From assembly GCF_031326225.1 (NCBI RefSeq), contig NZ_CP133720.1:4030001-4094000 (forward strand): a DNA stretch of 64,000 bases, given 5' to 3'. Shown here piece by piece: positions 51,240 to 59,558 of the stretch. How positions within the stretch are numbered: position 1 is the first letter of the stretch; each line of letters opens with the position of its first letter. The DNA comes from Undibacterium cyanobacteriorum (GTDB taxonomy: Bacteria > Pseudomonadota > Gammaproteobacteria > Burkholderiales > Burkholderiaceae_D). The position numbers and the translations under genes are program-made. The notes below the pieces were generated by a model, which was not told where the DNA came from, did no database searches, and saw only the letters and a program-made list of their open reading frames with translations.

Positions 51240-53420
51240 CTACATCGCCCAATTGAACTCCAAAGAAATGTGGCGATAATTTGGAAAGTTCATGCGACTG
51301 ATCGCATAACCCGTCTGCGTTTTGATACGGCTTTCGGAAGGTGAATTTTTCGCAAGCCAATTCTTGACTGCCAATCGTACGCTGAGCTGCTGCATGTTCC
51401 AATACAGGTAACTATCAATTTGATGCGATGCATCTGACTTGTTCCATTGCAGTGGATTGACGCGACAATTGCTTGCCGATTGAAATTGATCACTGATCCC
51501 CATCTTGATGCGATCAACACCTGCATAATCGAGCGACAACTTCAGAGCATAGGCGTGACAAGTCCACGCCAACGAAGGATCCGCCGCAAAAGAATTGAAA
51601 TCAGATTGGGTTTGTTGTGCACTACTCTTGAATTGGAGCTGCTTGAGCTTATCGGAAATCAGCGTCGCAGGAAAACTAAGTTCAACACCAACTGTGCGCT
51701 TAAACGCACGCCCATCATTAACCTCATGCATCAGCCAAAGCTGATCCTTGTTGAACAACTGCTGAGTATGTAAATCGCTGATCATCCTGAGGTTAAGATT
51801 GAGCGCAAAGCTCAGTTGTTGCTCGCCACTATGTTCGAACGCCAGATCAAGCCCATGCGCCAACTCTGGAGTGAGCTTGGGATTGCCGACCTGCTGATAC
51901 CACGCGGTATTGTTATTAATCTGAGGCGCCAGACTCGCTGTGATCGAGCGCGGATCTGGATTCTTAAAGGTACGAGCGTAGGCGAAACGCAACTGGCCAC
52001 GATTTTCCGTATCCAATTTCCACAAACTCTGTGCGATCGGACTAGTGACGCGAGACACGTGACTGCCATTCACACCATCGCTTTGTGTTATCTTTGATTG
52101 GAACACTTCTGAACGCAAACCCAGATATTGCGACCAAGTTGGTGTCAGCTTCCATTCATCTTGTGCGAACCACGCCAGCGATTCAGTTCGCAGACGAGAA
52201 GCAAACCATTCCTTGTCATCGTAGTTCTTATCACTACGATTCACACCGCGACTGAATTCCCACCCGAACTTCAAAAGATGCGATGCGATATTGTCGTTGG
52301 TCAATGACCCACTACTTACCCAAGTATGGCTGGTGTCCCAACCATTACTGCGTCGACGAAGAGGAGTCAGGGCGTTGATGGGCCAACCAATTTGCTCGAC
52401 AGAATCGCGGCGCATGAAACTGGATCCAGAAAGCTGGGTATCCAACAGATAGCCTTTAGCCAGCTCTCGTTTCCACTCCAACCTGCTATGTTCACTACGC
52501 ACATCGTAAGTATTATTTTGATCAACACGCGGCACAACCACTGGCGCTCCGCTCACCACCCGCCAGTATTCCGGCCCAAAAATCTTACCGTGTTGTTGCT
52601 TGAAAGCGAATTGCGCCGACCACTGATCGCCATTTTCACTCTTAAAGTCGAAACGAGGCTCGAATGAAATGGTACTTACCGCAACGTGTACTTTACCCGA
52701 TGTATCAACCCTATCCAGAACACGATTATCCCCATCAAGATTCAGCGCACTCGCTGCGCTATGCAATAGGAAATCGGCGTCTCTAAAAAGCAAAGATTGT
52801 ATGTACGAATAGGAATCCGACTTTTTCTGCCAATCCCACTCCACTGTGTGAGCCGCACTTGAAGGCGAACTTTTTGCCAAACGGTATTTGAGCTGGCTGG
52901 CATCGTTCAATATTCTGCGCTTGAGCACGATATTAATCACACCACCAATCGCTTGCGTACTCATTTCGGCAATTGCGCTGCGTATAATTTCGATGCGCTC
53001 GACTTGATGAGGTTCGATATCATTGAGGCCACGGCCGGACACAGGCGGAAGGCCATCGACAAGGATCATGGTATATGCCGCACCAAAGCCGTTCAAGCTT
53101 ACCGACTTACCGTCCGTAGTGACTCCGGGTTGTCGACTCAGGACATCGACTAATGATTGATCGCCATATTTCAGAATGTCTTCACGCCGTACAACGAATT
53201 TTGCCGCCGTGTCATCTCGACGCGAATCGTAGTTAGCTTTGACCTCTACCGTTTGCCCTTGCGGTGCCTCGGCCTTATTTTGCTGAGAATTTTGTTGAGA
53301 CTTGTGCTGAGAAGCTGGCTGCTCTTGCGCAAAGCAAAGCGTGGGAAGCAAGATCAGGCACGAAGATACCCCACAACACAAAGAAGACAAGGACAAGCGC
53401 CGAGGAAAAATGCCGCGCAT
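51240..53420 (-). CDS. TonB-dependent outer membrane receptor
   Basis: The 726-residue protein has a signal peptide (SSLCCGVSSCLILLPTLCFA), a short Gln/Lys-rich stretch and a plug domain (SLVDVLSRQPGVTTDG, MILVDGLPPVSGRGLNDIEPHQVERIEIIRSA, AIGGVINIVLK). The rest is beta-barrel. The ligand is unknown; siderophores or cofactors are typical. Its last 30 bases lie close to the convergent diguanylate cyclase gene. No iron regulatory site was recognised upstream. Confidence 0.9.
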   Translation of the reverse strand: MRGIFPRRLSLSSLCCGVSSCLILLPTLCFAQEQPASQHKSQQNSQQNKAEAPQGQTVEVKANYDSRRDDTAAKFVVRREDILKYGDQSLVDVLSRQPGVTTDGKSVSLNGFGAAYTMILVDGLPPVSGRGLNDIEPHQVERIEIIRSAIAEMSTQAIGGVINIVLKRRILNDASQLKYRLAKSSPSSAAHTVEWDWQKKSDSYSYIQSLLFRDADFLLHSAASALNLDGDNRVLDRVDTSGKVHVAVSTISFEPRFDFKSENGDQWSAQFAFKQQHGKIFGPEYWRVVSGAPVVVPRVDQNNTYDVRSEHSRLEWKRELAKGYLLDTQLSGSSFMRRDSVEQIGWPINALTPLRRRSNGWDTSHTWVSSGSLTNDNIASHLLKFGWEFSRGVNRSDKNYDDKEWFASRLRTESLAWFAQDEWKLTPTWSQYLGLRSEVFQSKITQSDGVNGSHVSRVTSPIAQSLWKLDTENRGQLRFAYARTFKNPDPRSITASLAPQINNNTAWYQQVGNPKLTPELAHGLDLAFEHSGEQQLSFALNLNLRMISDLHTQQLFNKDQLWLMHEVNDGRAFKRTVGVELSFPATLISDKLKQLQFKSSAQQTQSDFNSFAADPSLAWTCHAYALKLSLDYAGVDRIKMGISDQFQSASNCRVNPLQWNKSDASHQIDSYLYWNMQQLSVRLAVKNWLAKNSPSESRIKTQTGYAISRMNFPNYRHISLEFNWAM

Positions 53421-53523
53421 AAAAAGAGAAGATTTTTGGGAAAGGCGCCATCATGACAGAATTCAACTTGCACGAATAGCATGAACAACATGAAACGTTT
53501 GAATGCTTCAGTGTTATACGGAC

Positions 53524-53556
53524 GAAAAAAAACAGCACATCAGATGTGCTGTTTTT
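53524..53556 (-). terminator. Rho-independent terminator of ssb
   Basis: AACAGCACAT (53531-53540) pairs perfectly with ATGTGCTGTT (53544-53553) around a three-base loop. On the minus strand a run of T residues follows, and on the plus strand a shorter one, so it may work in both directions. Confidence 0.88.
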
Positions 53557-53609
53557 CTTGATGGAGTCTGATCAGGTTTGATCAAGCGCGCTACCTTACA
53601 ACCGAACCA

Positions 53610-54107
53610 TCAGAATGGAATGTCGTCATCCATATCTGAGAAGTTTGGCGCTGGGCGCTGTGCCGGTGCTTGACGTGGTTGTTGCACTGGTGCGCTGTAT
53701 TGTTGTTGACGTGGTGCTGGTGCGCCATAGCCGCCATCATCATCCATCGCCGCTGCGCCACCGCCCATGCCTTGACGGCTACCGAGCATTTTCATTTCAT
53801 CTGCACGAATATCCGTCGCGTATTTTTCGACGCCGTCTTTGTCGGTGTACTTACGGGTACGCAAAGAACCTTCGATATACACTTGCGAACCTTTTTTCAG
53901 GTATTGGCCAGCGATCTCTGCCAACTTACCGAAGAACGTCACACGATGCCATTCGGTCGCTTCTTTCTTCTCACCTGTTTGTTTGTCTTTCCACGTTTCT
54001 GTGGTTGCCACAGCGATCGTCGTCATCGCGTCGCCACTTGGCATATAACGTGTTTCTGGATCACGGCCAAGATTGCCGATAATCATTACTTTATTCAATG
54101 AAGCCAT
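53610..54107 (-). CDS. ssb: Single-stranded DNA-binding protein
   Basis: The 165-residue protein has the SSB oligonucleotide-binding fold at the N-terminus (NKVMIIGNLGRDPETRYMPSG, EWHRVTFFGKLAEIAGQYL), a Gly/Gln/Pro-rich linker and the acidic tip DDDIPF that binds repair and replication proteins. The ATG at 54107 has GGAG upstream. It lies downstream of the MFS gene on the same strand, and next to uvrA, an arrangement common in Burkholderiales. Confidence 0.97.
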   Translation of the reverse strand: MASLNKVMIIGNLGRDPETRYMPSGDAMTTIAVATTETWKDKQTGEKKEATEWHRVTFFGKLAEIAGQYLKKGSQVYIEGSLRTRKYTDKDGVEKYATDIRADEMKMLGSRQGMGGGAAAMDDDGGYGAPAPRQQQYSAPVQQPRQAPAQRPAPNFSDMDDDIPF

Positions 54108-54276
54108 TTCTATGTCTCCTACACTCAAATCAGTTGCGGTACTTTTCTAAAGCGACCAACAACCTTGGTTTATCAACGTAACTCACATGTTTCATCTAAT
54201 CAAAAATGCATTCCATTCAGGAGAACAAATTTGCTTACAACTACTTCTGCACTGCTTTTTACTTCTAATAAAACGA

Positions 54277-55512
54277 CTACTGACTGCCGCCGCGCTTTGC
54301 AATTTCCGGCATGCGGACTGCGATTATAAGCCAGATCAAAGACAAAACTGCAGTGAAAATAAAGATACTGGTGGTACCAGTGTGTTGTTTCATCCACCCA
54401 CCGAGTGCGCCGCCAGTTGCTAAGCCCAAAGCCTGTAGCGTGTTGTACACACCCAGGGCCGCGCCTTTCGCTGCAGGTGGTGCCAAGCGCGAAACCAAAG
54501 AAGGTTGGCTGGCTTCCAAGGTATTAAAGGCGACGAAGAAAATGAATAAGGAAGCGATAATGGTATAAGCATGATCAAACAAGGCCCAGAAGCCCAACTG
54601 CGCCACCATCAAGAGCGCGATTGACCATACAAACACCTGCTTCATCTTGCCACCGCGTTCGCCGCGCATGATCAACATCACCATTACGATGAAGGAAACG
54701 AACATGACCGGCAAATACACTTGCCAATGGTGATCCAGAGCAATATGGGCGACCTGTACCAAAGCGGTCGGTAGCACCACAAACATCGCTACTTGGCTCA
54801 GATGCAAAACGAACACACCAAAATTCAAACGCATTAGCTCAGGATTTTTCAGCACCTCTGTTAATGGCACTTTCGGCGCGACGATTTTCGGCGCATTCGG
54901 CGTCACCCATAGCACAACGCCGATGGCGGCCAAGGCCATACTCGCAATCATCCAAAAAATGCCACTCATGTTGATGCTCAAGTACAAGACCGGCGCCAAT
55001 ACCATCGCCAGCGCGAAACTCATGCCGATGGATCCACCGACCATCGCCATCGCCTTGGTGCGATGTTGTTCGCGAGTAGTATCGGCCAAGAGAGCGGTAA
55101 TCGCCGCCGAGATCGCCCCTGAACCTTGAATGGCACGACCAATTAACAAACCCATCACGGTATGCGACAAGGCTGCAATCACCGCGCCCAGCACAAACAA
55201 GATCAAGCCGAACACAATCACCGGCTTACGGCCATATTTGTCGGAAGCGATACCAAATGGTAATTGCAAGCAAGCCTGGGTAATCCCATAAATCCCCAAG
55301 GCCATGCCAATCAAGCTATCACTACTGCCATCAGCGAGTGATTTGGCATGTAGAACAAAGATCGGCAACATCATGAACAGGCCCAGCATACGTAGCGCAA
55401 AAATCGACGCGAGCGACAAACCCGCGCGGATTTCGGAACTCGTCATGCGATCAATGTGTTCCGCAGTCTCAGGGGCAGCAGAATCGGGCGGCAAAGATGT
55501 TGCGTTATTCAT
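54277..55512 (-). CDS. MFS transporter
   Basis: The 411-residue protein has twelve predicted membrane helices and the MFS motif GIASDKYGRKPVI between helices 2 and 3. It resembles YajR-type efflux proteins but lacks a large soluble C-terminal domain. The substrate is unknown. The ATG at 55512 gives the N-terminus MNNATSLPPDSAAPE; an open frame extends further to 55614 but encodes no extra helix. It is divergent from uvrA and upstream of ssb. Confidence 0.9.
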   Translation of the reverse strand: MNNATSLPPDSAAPETAEHIDRMTSSEIRAGLSLASIFALRMLGLFMMLPIFVLHAKSLADGSSDSLIGMALGIYGITQACLQLPFGIASDKYGRKPVIVFGLILFVLGAVIAALSHTVMGLLIGRAIQGSGAISAAITALLADTTREQHRTKAMAMVGGSIGMSFALAMVLAPVLYLSINMSGIFWMIASMALAAIGVVLWVTPNAPKIVAPKVPLTEVLKNPELMRLNFGVFVLHLSQVAMFVVLPTALVQVAHIALDHHWQVYLPVMFVSFIVMVMLIMRGERGGKMKQVFVWSIALLMVAQLGFWALFDHAYTIIASLFIFFVAFNTLEASQPSLVSRLAPPAAKGAALGVYNTLQALGLATGGALGGWMKQHTGTTSIFIFTAVLSLIWLIIAVRMPEIAKRGGSQ

Positions 55513-55831
55513 AAGGTTTACTGGGGGTAGGCATTGCCGATAGCAAATATGCCCACAAATTGTGATAACACTACTCGATGGCGGTGGCAATTTCTCGCCA
55601 TGACAGCTGGTCAAGCCGGACTAAGCGGGACAATATTGAAGCAGAGCTCGCGCCAAATTTCGAAAACCCGTTATAGTATCAGGTTGCTCGCTTTTGAATT
55701 AAAAAAGCGCACGGAATTTGCAGTTGAACAGGAAATCTAGGTAATTCGCTGTCATGACGCCATGATCAACGAACCCCAATATTCCTACTTCATATCACCG
55801 CCTAACATTTGTACCTTTGCAGGAAGTTTTC
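55513..55831. other. Divergent promoter region between the MFS gene and uvrA
   Basis: The 319-base gap should hold the promoters of both genes. I looked for a LexA box (CTGT-N8-ACAG) before uvrA and saw none. There is an isolated TATAGT near 55673 without a well-spaced partner. No gene is visible. Confidence 0.4.
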
Positions 55832-58795
55832 ATGACCATCAGCAAGAGCGCCAGAACCAGCACCGCAAAAACTACCAAGGCTTCCAAAGCTAACAAGCCT
55901 AGTGAATTGGAATTCGACACGAATGATTTTCCGATTCCTAAAAAGGAAGCGATTCGGGTTCGTGGTGCGCGCACGCATAACTTAAAGAATATCAATCTTG
56001 ATTTGCCTCGCAATCAACTGGTCGTGATTACGGGTTTATCCGGTTCCGGCAAATCCTCGCTCGCGTTTGATACTTTATATGCCGAAGGACAGCGCCGTTA
56101 TGTTGAATCTTTGTCGGCTTACGCGCGCCAATTTTTGCAGTTGATGGAAAAGCCCGATGTTGATTTGATTGAAGGCCTGTCGCCAGCGATCTCAATTGAA
56201 CAAAAAGCGACCTCGCACAATCCACGTTCCACCGTCGGCACGGTCACAGAAATTCACGATTACTTACGTTTGCTATACGCTCGCGTTGGCACACCTTACT
56301 GTCCTGATCATCCAGAGAATCCGTTGGCGGCACAATCGGTGTCGCAAATGGTCGATGCGGTCTTGGCCATGCCAGAAGACACCAAACTGATGATCTTGGC
56401 GCCGGTGGTGTCGAATCGCAAAGGTGAACATGTCGATTTGTTCGAGCAAATGCAGGCACAGGGTTTCGTGCGCTTCCGCATTCAGAGCGGTACCCATGCA
56501 GCGAAAATTTATGACGTCGATGATTTGCCAAAATTAAAGAAAACAGAAAAGCACAGCATCGACGTGGTAGTCGATCGCGTCAAAGTCAAAGCAGAGATCA
56601 AACAACGCTTGGCTGAGTCTTTCGAAACTTGCCTGCGCATTGCCGAAGGCCGCGCTTTGGTGGTCGATATGGATAGTGGCCATGAACAACTGTTCTCGAA
56701 CAAATTTGCTTGCCCGATTTGCGGCTACAGCTTGCAAGAATTAGAGCCACGTCTATTCTCATTCAATAATCCGATGGGCGCTTGCCCTGAATGTGATGGC
56801 TTGGGGCATATCGAATTCTTCGACCCCAAACGTATCGTTGCCTTCCCCAATCTTTCACTCGCCAGCGGTGCCGTAAAAGGCTGGGATAGACGCAATCAAT
56901 TTTATTTCCAGATGCTGCAAAACCTCGCCGCATTCTATGACTTTGATCTCGACACGCCATTCGAACAATTGTCCGAAAGCGCGCAGAACGTGGTCTTGTA
57001 TGGCTCCGGCAAACAGACCATCCCTTTCACCTACATCAATGAAAAAGGTCGCACAGTCATCAAAGAGCACACTTTCGAAGGTGTGGTGAACAATTTGCAG
57101 CGTCGCTATCGCGAAACAGATTCGATGGCAGTTAAAGAAGAGCTCGCAAAATTCATCAACGAGAAAGAATGCCCTTCCTGCCATGGCGCTCGTTTGCGCG
57201 TCGAAGCGCGCTTCGTCAAAGTCGGTAGCGGCAAACAAGAAAAAGCGATTTTTGAAATCAGCGAAATGCCATTGCGTGATGGTATGGAGTTCTTTAGCAA
57301 GCTCAAATTGACAGGTGCCAAGCGCGATATCGCGGACCGCATCATCAAGGAAATCAGCTCACGCCTGACCTTCCTCAATAACGTTGGCTTGGACTATCTT
57401 TCGCTCGATCGTAGCGCCGATACATTGTCTGGCGGCGAAGCGCAAAGGATTCGTTTGGCGTCACAAATCGGTTCTGGTTTGACCGGCGTGATGTATGTGC
57501 TCGACGAACCGTCAATTGGTTTGCATCAACGCGATAATGATCGCTTGATCGGCACCTTGAAACACTTGCGTGATATCGGCAATAGCGTGCTCGTCGTTGA
57601 GCATGATGAAGATGCGATTCGTGCCGCGGACTTCATTGTCGATATGGGTCTCGGTGCAGGCGTGCACGGTGGTGAAGTGATCGCCCACGGCGGTCTTGAC
57701 GACATCATGAAAAATAATCGTTCGCTGACAGCGCAATATTTGTCTGGTGCCTTAGAAATCAGCGTGCCGAAGAAGCGCACCGCCTTCAATGCTGACAAAC
57801 AATTCGTCATCAGTGGCGCCTGCGGCAATAATCTGAAGAAGGTCAATCTTAAGCTGCCCGTCGGTTTATTAACTTGTGTGACGGGTGTTTCGGGCTCGGG
57901 TAAATCGACTTTGGTCAACGACACTTTGTATTTGGCAGCGGCACGTCATTTGTATGGTTCGCAAACGGAACCAGCACCGTTCGATAGCATTAGTGGCTTG
58001 GAACATTTTGATAAAGTCATTTCGGTCGACCAAGCGCCGATTGGTCGCACTCCTCGCTCCAATCCAGCGACCTACACCGGCTTGTTCACACCAATCCGCG
58101 ATTTGTTCGCCACTGTTCCGGTCGCCAAAGAGCGCGGCTACAGCGCAGGGCGCTTCTCATTCAACGTCAAAGGCGGCCGCTGCGAAGCCTGCCAAGGTGA
58201 TGGCGTGTTGAAAGTGGAAATGCACTTCTTACCCGACGTGTATGTACCGTGCGACGTCTGCCACGGCAAACGATATAACCGCGAAACTTTGGAAGTGCAA
58301 TACAAGGGTAAGAACATTCATGAAATCTTAGAGATGACGGTGGAAGATGCACATGAATTCTTCAAAGCCGTGCCGCTCATCGCGCGCAAATTGCAAACCC
58401 TCCTCGACGTTGGTTTGGGCTATATCCGCTTAGGCCAAAGCGCCACGACTTTATCGGGTGGTGAGGCACAGCGCGTCAAACTCTCACTTGAATTGTCTAA
58501 GCGCGATACAGGTCGTACGCTTTACATTTTGGACGAACCCACCACGGGCTTGCATTTCCATGACATCGCCCTGCTACTGAAAGTAATTCATCGTTTGCGT
58601 GATCAAGGCAACACGGTCGTTATCATCGAACACAATCTCGATGTCATCAAAACAGCAGATTGGATTGTTGACATGGGGCCTGAAGGCGGCGCTGGTGGCG
58701 GACGCATTATTGCCAGTGGCACGCCAGAAGATGTGGCGGCGAATGAGCATAGTGTGACGGGACATTACTTGTTGCCTTTATTGAAGAAGAAATAG
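55832..58795 (+). CDS. uvrA: Excinuclease ABC subunit A
   Basis: The 987-residue damage-recognition ATPase of nucleotide excision repair. It has two ABC modules: Walker A GLSGSGKSSLAFDTLY and GVSGSGKSTLVNDTLY, with the signatures LSGGEAQRIRLA and LSGGEAQRVKLS. Zinc cysteines are visible in CPICGY and CPECDG, and again in CEACQGDG and CDVCHG. The first 35 residues are an added Lys/Thr/Ala-rich tail. The ATG at 55832 follows AGGAAG. It works with UvrB and UvrC, which are not in the window. Confidence 0.98.
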   Translation: MTISKSARTSTAKTTKASKANKPSELEFDTNDFPIPKKEAIRVRGARTHNLKNINLDLPRNQLVVITGLSGSGKSSLAFDTLYAEGQRRYVESLSAYARQFLQLMEKPDVDLIEGLSPAISIEQKATSHNPRSTVGTVTEIHDYLRLLYARVGTPYCPDHPENPLAAQSVSQMVDAVLAMPEDTKLMILAPVVSNRKGEHVDLFEQMQAQGFVRFRIQSGTHAAKIYDVDDLPKLKKTEKHSIDVVVDRVKVKAEIKQRLAESFETCLRIAEGRALVVDMDSGHEQLFSNKFACPICGYSLQELEPRLFSFNNPMGACPECDGLGHIEFFDPKRIVAFPNLSLASGAVKGWDRRNQFYFQMLQNLAAFYDFDLDTPFEQLSESAQNVVLYGSGKQTIPFTYINEKGRTVIKEHTFEGVVNNLQRRYRETDSMAVKEELAKFINEKECPSCHGARLRVEARFVKVGSGKQEKAIFEISEMPLRDGMEFFSKLKLTGAKRDIADRIIKEISSRLTFLNNVGLDYLSLDRSADTLSGGEAQRIRLASQIGSGLTGVMYVLDEPSIGLHQRDNDRLIGTLKHLRDIGNSVLVVEHDEDAIRAADFIVDMGLGAGVHGGEVIAHGGLDDIMKNNRSLTAQYLSGALEISVPKKRTAFNADKQFVISGACGNNLKKVNLKLPVGLLTCVTGVSGSGKSTLVNDTLYLAAARHLYGSQTEPAPFDSISGLEHFDKVISVDQAPIGRTPRSNPATYTGLFTPIRDLFATVPVAKERGYSAGRFSFNVKGGRCEACQGDGVLKVEMHFLPDVYVPCDVCHGKRYNRETLEVQYKGKNIHEILEMTVEDAHEFFKAVPLIARKLQTLLDVGLGYIRLGQSATTLSGGEAQRVKLSLELSKRDTGRTLYILDEPTTGLHFHDIALLLKVIHRLRDQGNTVVIIEHNLDVIKTADWIVDMGPEGGAGGGRIIASGTPEDVAANEHSVTGHYLLPLLKKK

Positions 58796-58849
58796 AGGCA
58801 CTCAACGCCTAGAAGCCTAGTTTTTCGCAAAAAAAATTCTTAAACCTTT

Positions 58850-59425
58850 ATGAGCATCAAACTAATCGTAGGCCTCGGCAATCCGGGGCCAGAATATGAG
58901 CAAACCCGCCACAATGCGGGCTTTTGGCTAGTCGATCAGCTGGCGAGCATGGGCTTACAGCGCGACAAAAACTTCAACGCCTTGGTCGCCAAAACCCGCA
59001 TCGCTGGTGAGGAGGTGTGGCTGCTACAACCACAAACTTTTATGAATCGCTCTGGTCAATCCGTCGGCGCCATCTGCCGCTTCTACAAAATCACACCAGA
59101 TCAAGTATTGGTGGTGCACGACGAACTCGACATTGCGCCGGGTCTCGCCAAACTTAAAAAGGGTGGCTCAAGTGGCGGTCACAACGGCCTCAAAGACATC
59201 ACGGCTGCACTCGGCACGCAGGACTATTGGCGCATGCGCATCGGAATCGGTCATCCGCGCACACTCAACTTGCAGCAAGGTGTGGCTGATTTCGTTTTGC
59301 ATCGACCACGCAAGGAAGAACAAACATTAATCGACGAATCGATCGCCCGTGCCTTGGAAGTCATTCCGAAACTGGTCCAAGGTCAATTTGCCGAAGCTAT
59401 GACGCAACTACACACAACAAAATGA
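58850..59425 (+). CDS. pth: Peptidyl-tRNA hydrolase
   Basis: The 191-residue enzyme frees tRNA from stalled peptidyl-tRNA. Family marks are IVGLGNPGPEYEQTRHNAGFW with the catalytic His, QPQTFMNRSG, VVHDELDIAPGLAKLKKGGSSGGHNGLKD and RIGIGHP. It lies 54 bases after uvrA. In many related genomes pth sits with ribosomal protein L25 and ychF genes; here it does not, although that may simply differ by lineage. Confidence 0.97.
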   Translation: MSIKLIVGLGNPGPEYEQTRHNAGFWLVDQLASMGLQRDKNFNALVAKTRIAGEEVWLLQPQTFMNRSGQSVGAICRFYKITPDQVLVVHDELDIAPGLAKLKKGGSSGGHNGLKDITAALGTQDYWRMRIGIGHPRTLNLQQGVADFVLHRPRKEEQTLIDESIARALEVIPKLVQGQFAEAMTQLHTTK

Positions 59426-59447
59426 ATGCGTTGGAAATGCAGACGTA

Positions 59448-59478
59448 AAAAAAGCCAGACCGCAGTCTGGCTTTTTCA
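59448..59478. terminator. Bidirectional rho-independent terminator
   Basis: AAAGCCAGAC (59451-59460) pairs with GTCTGGCTTT (59465-59474) around a CGCA loop, with an A-run before and a T-run after. It separates the convergent pth and TonB-receptor genes. Confidence 0.9.
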
Positions 59479-59558
59479 TTCGAGGCTTGTAATTTAGGGC
59501 TTGTATCAAGCTTCCAAACTGAAGCGGCTTGCGCCGCTTCCCTCTCCAACAAATTCGA

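Noticed and set aside
55513..55831. Possible SOS (LexA) box upstream of uvrA
   Set aside because: No CTGT-N8-ACAG or near match was found; the only related words (ACAG followed by CTGT near 55730-55755) are in the wrong order.
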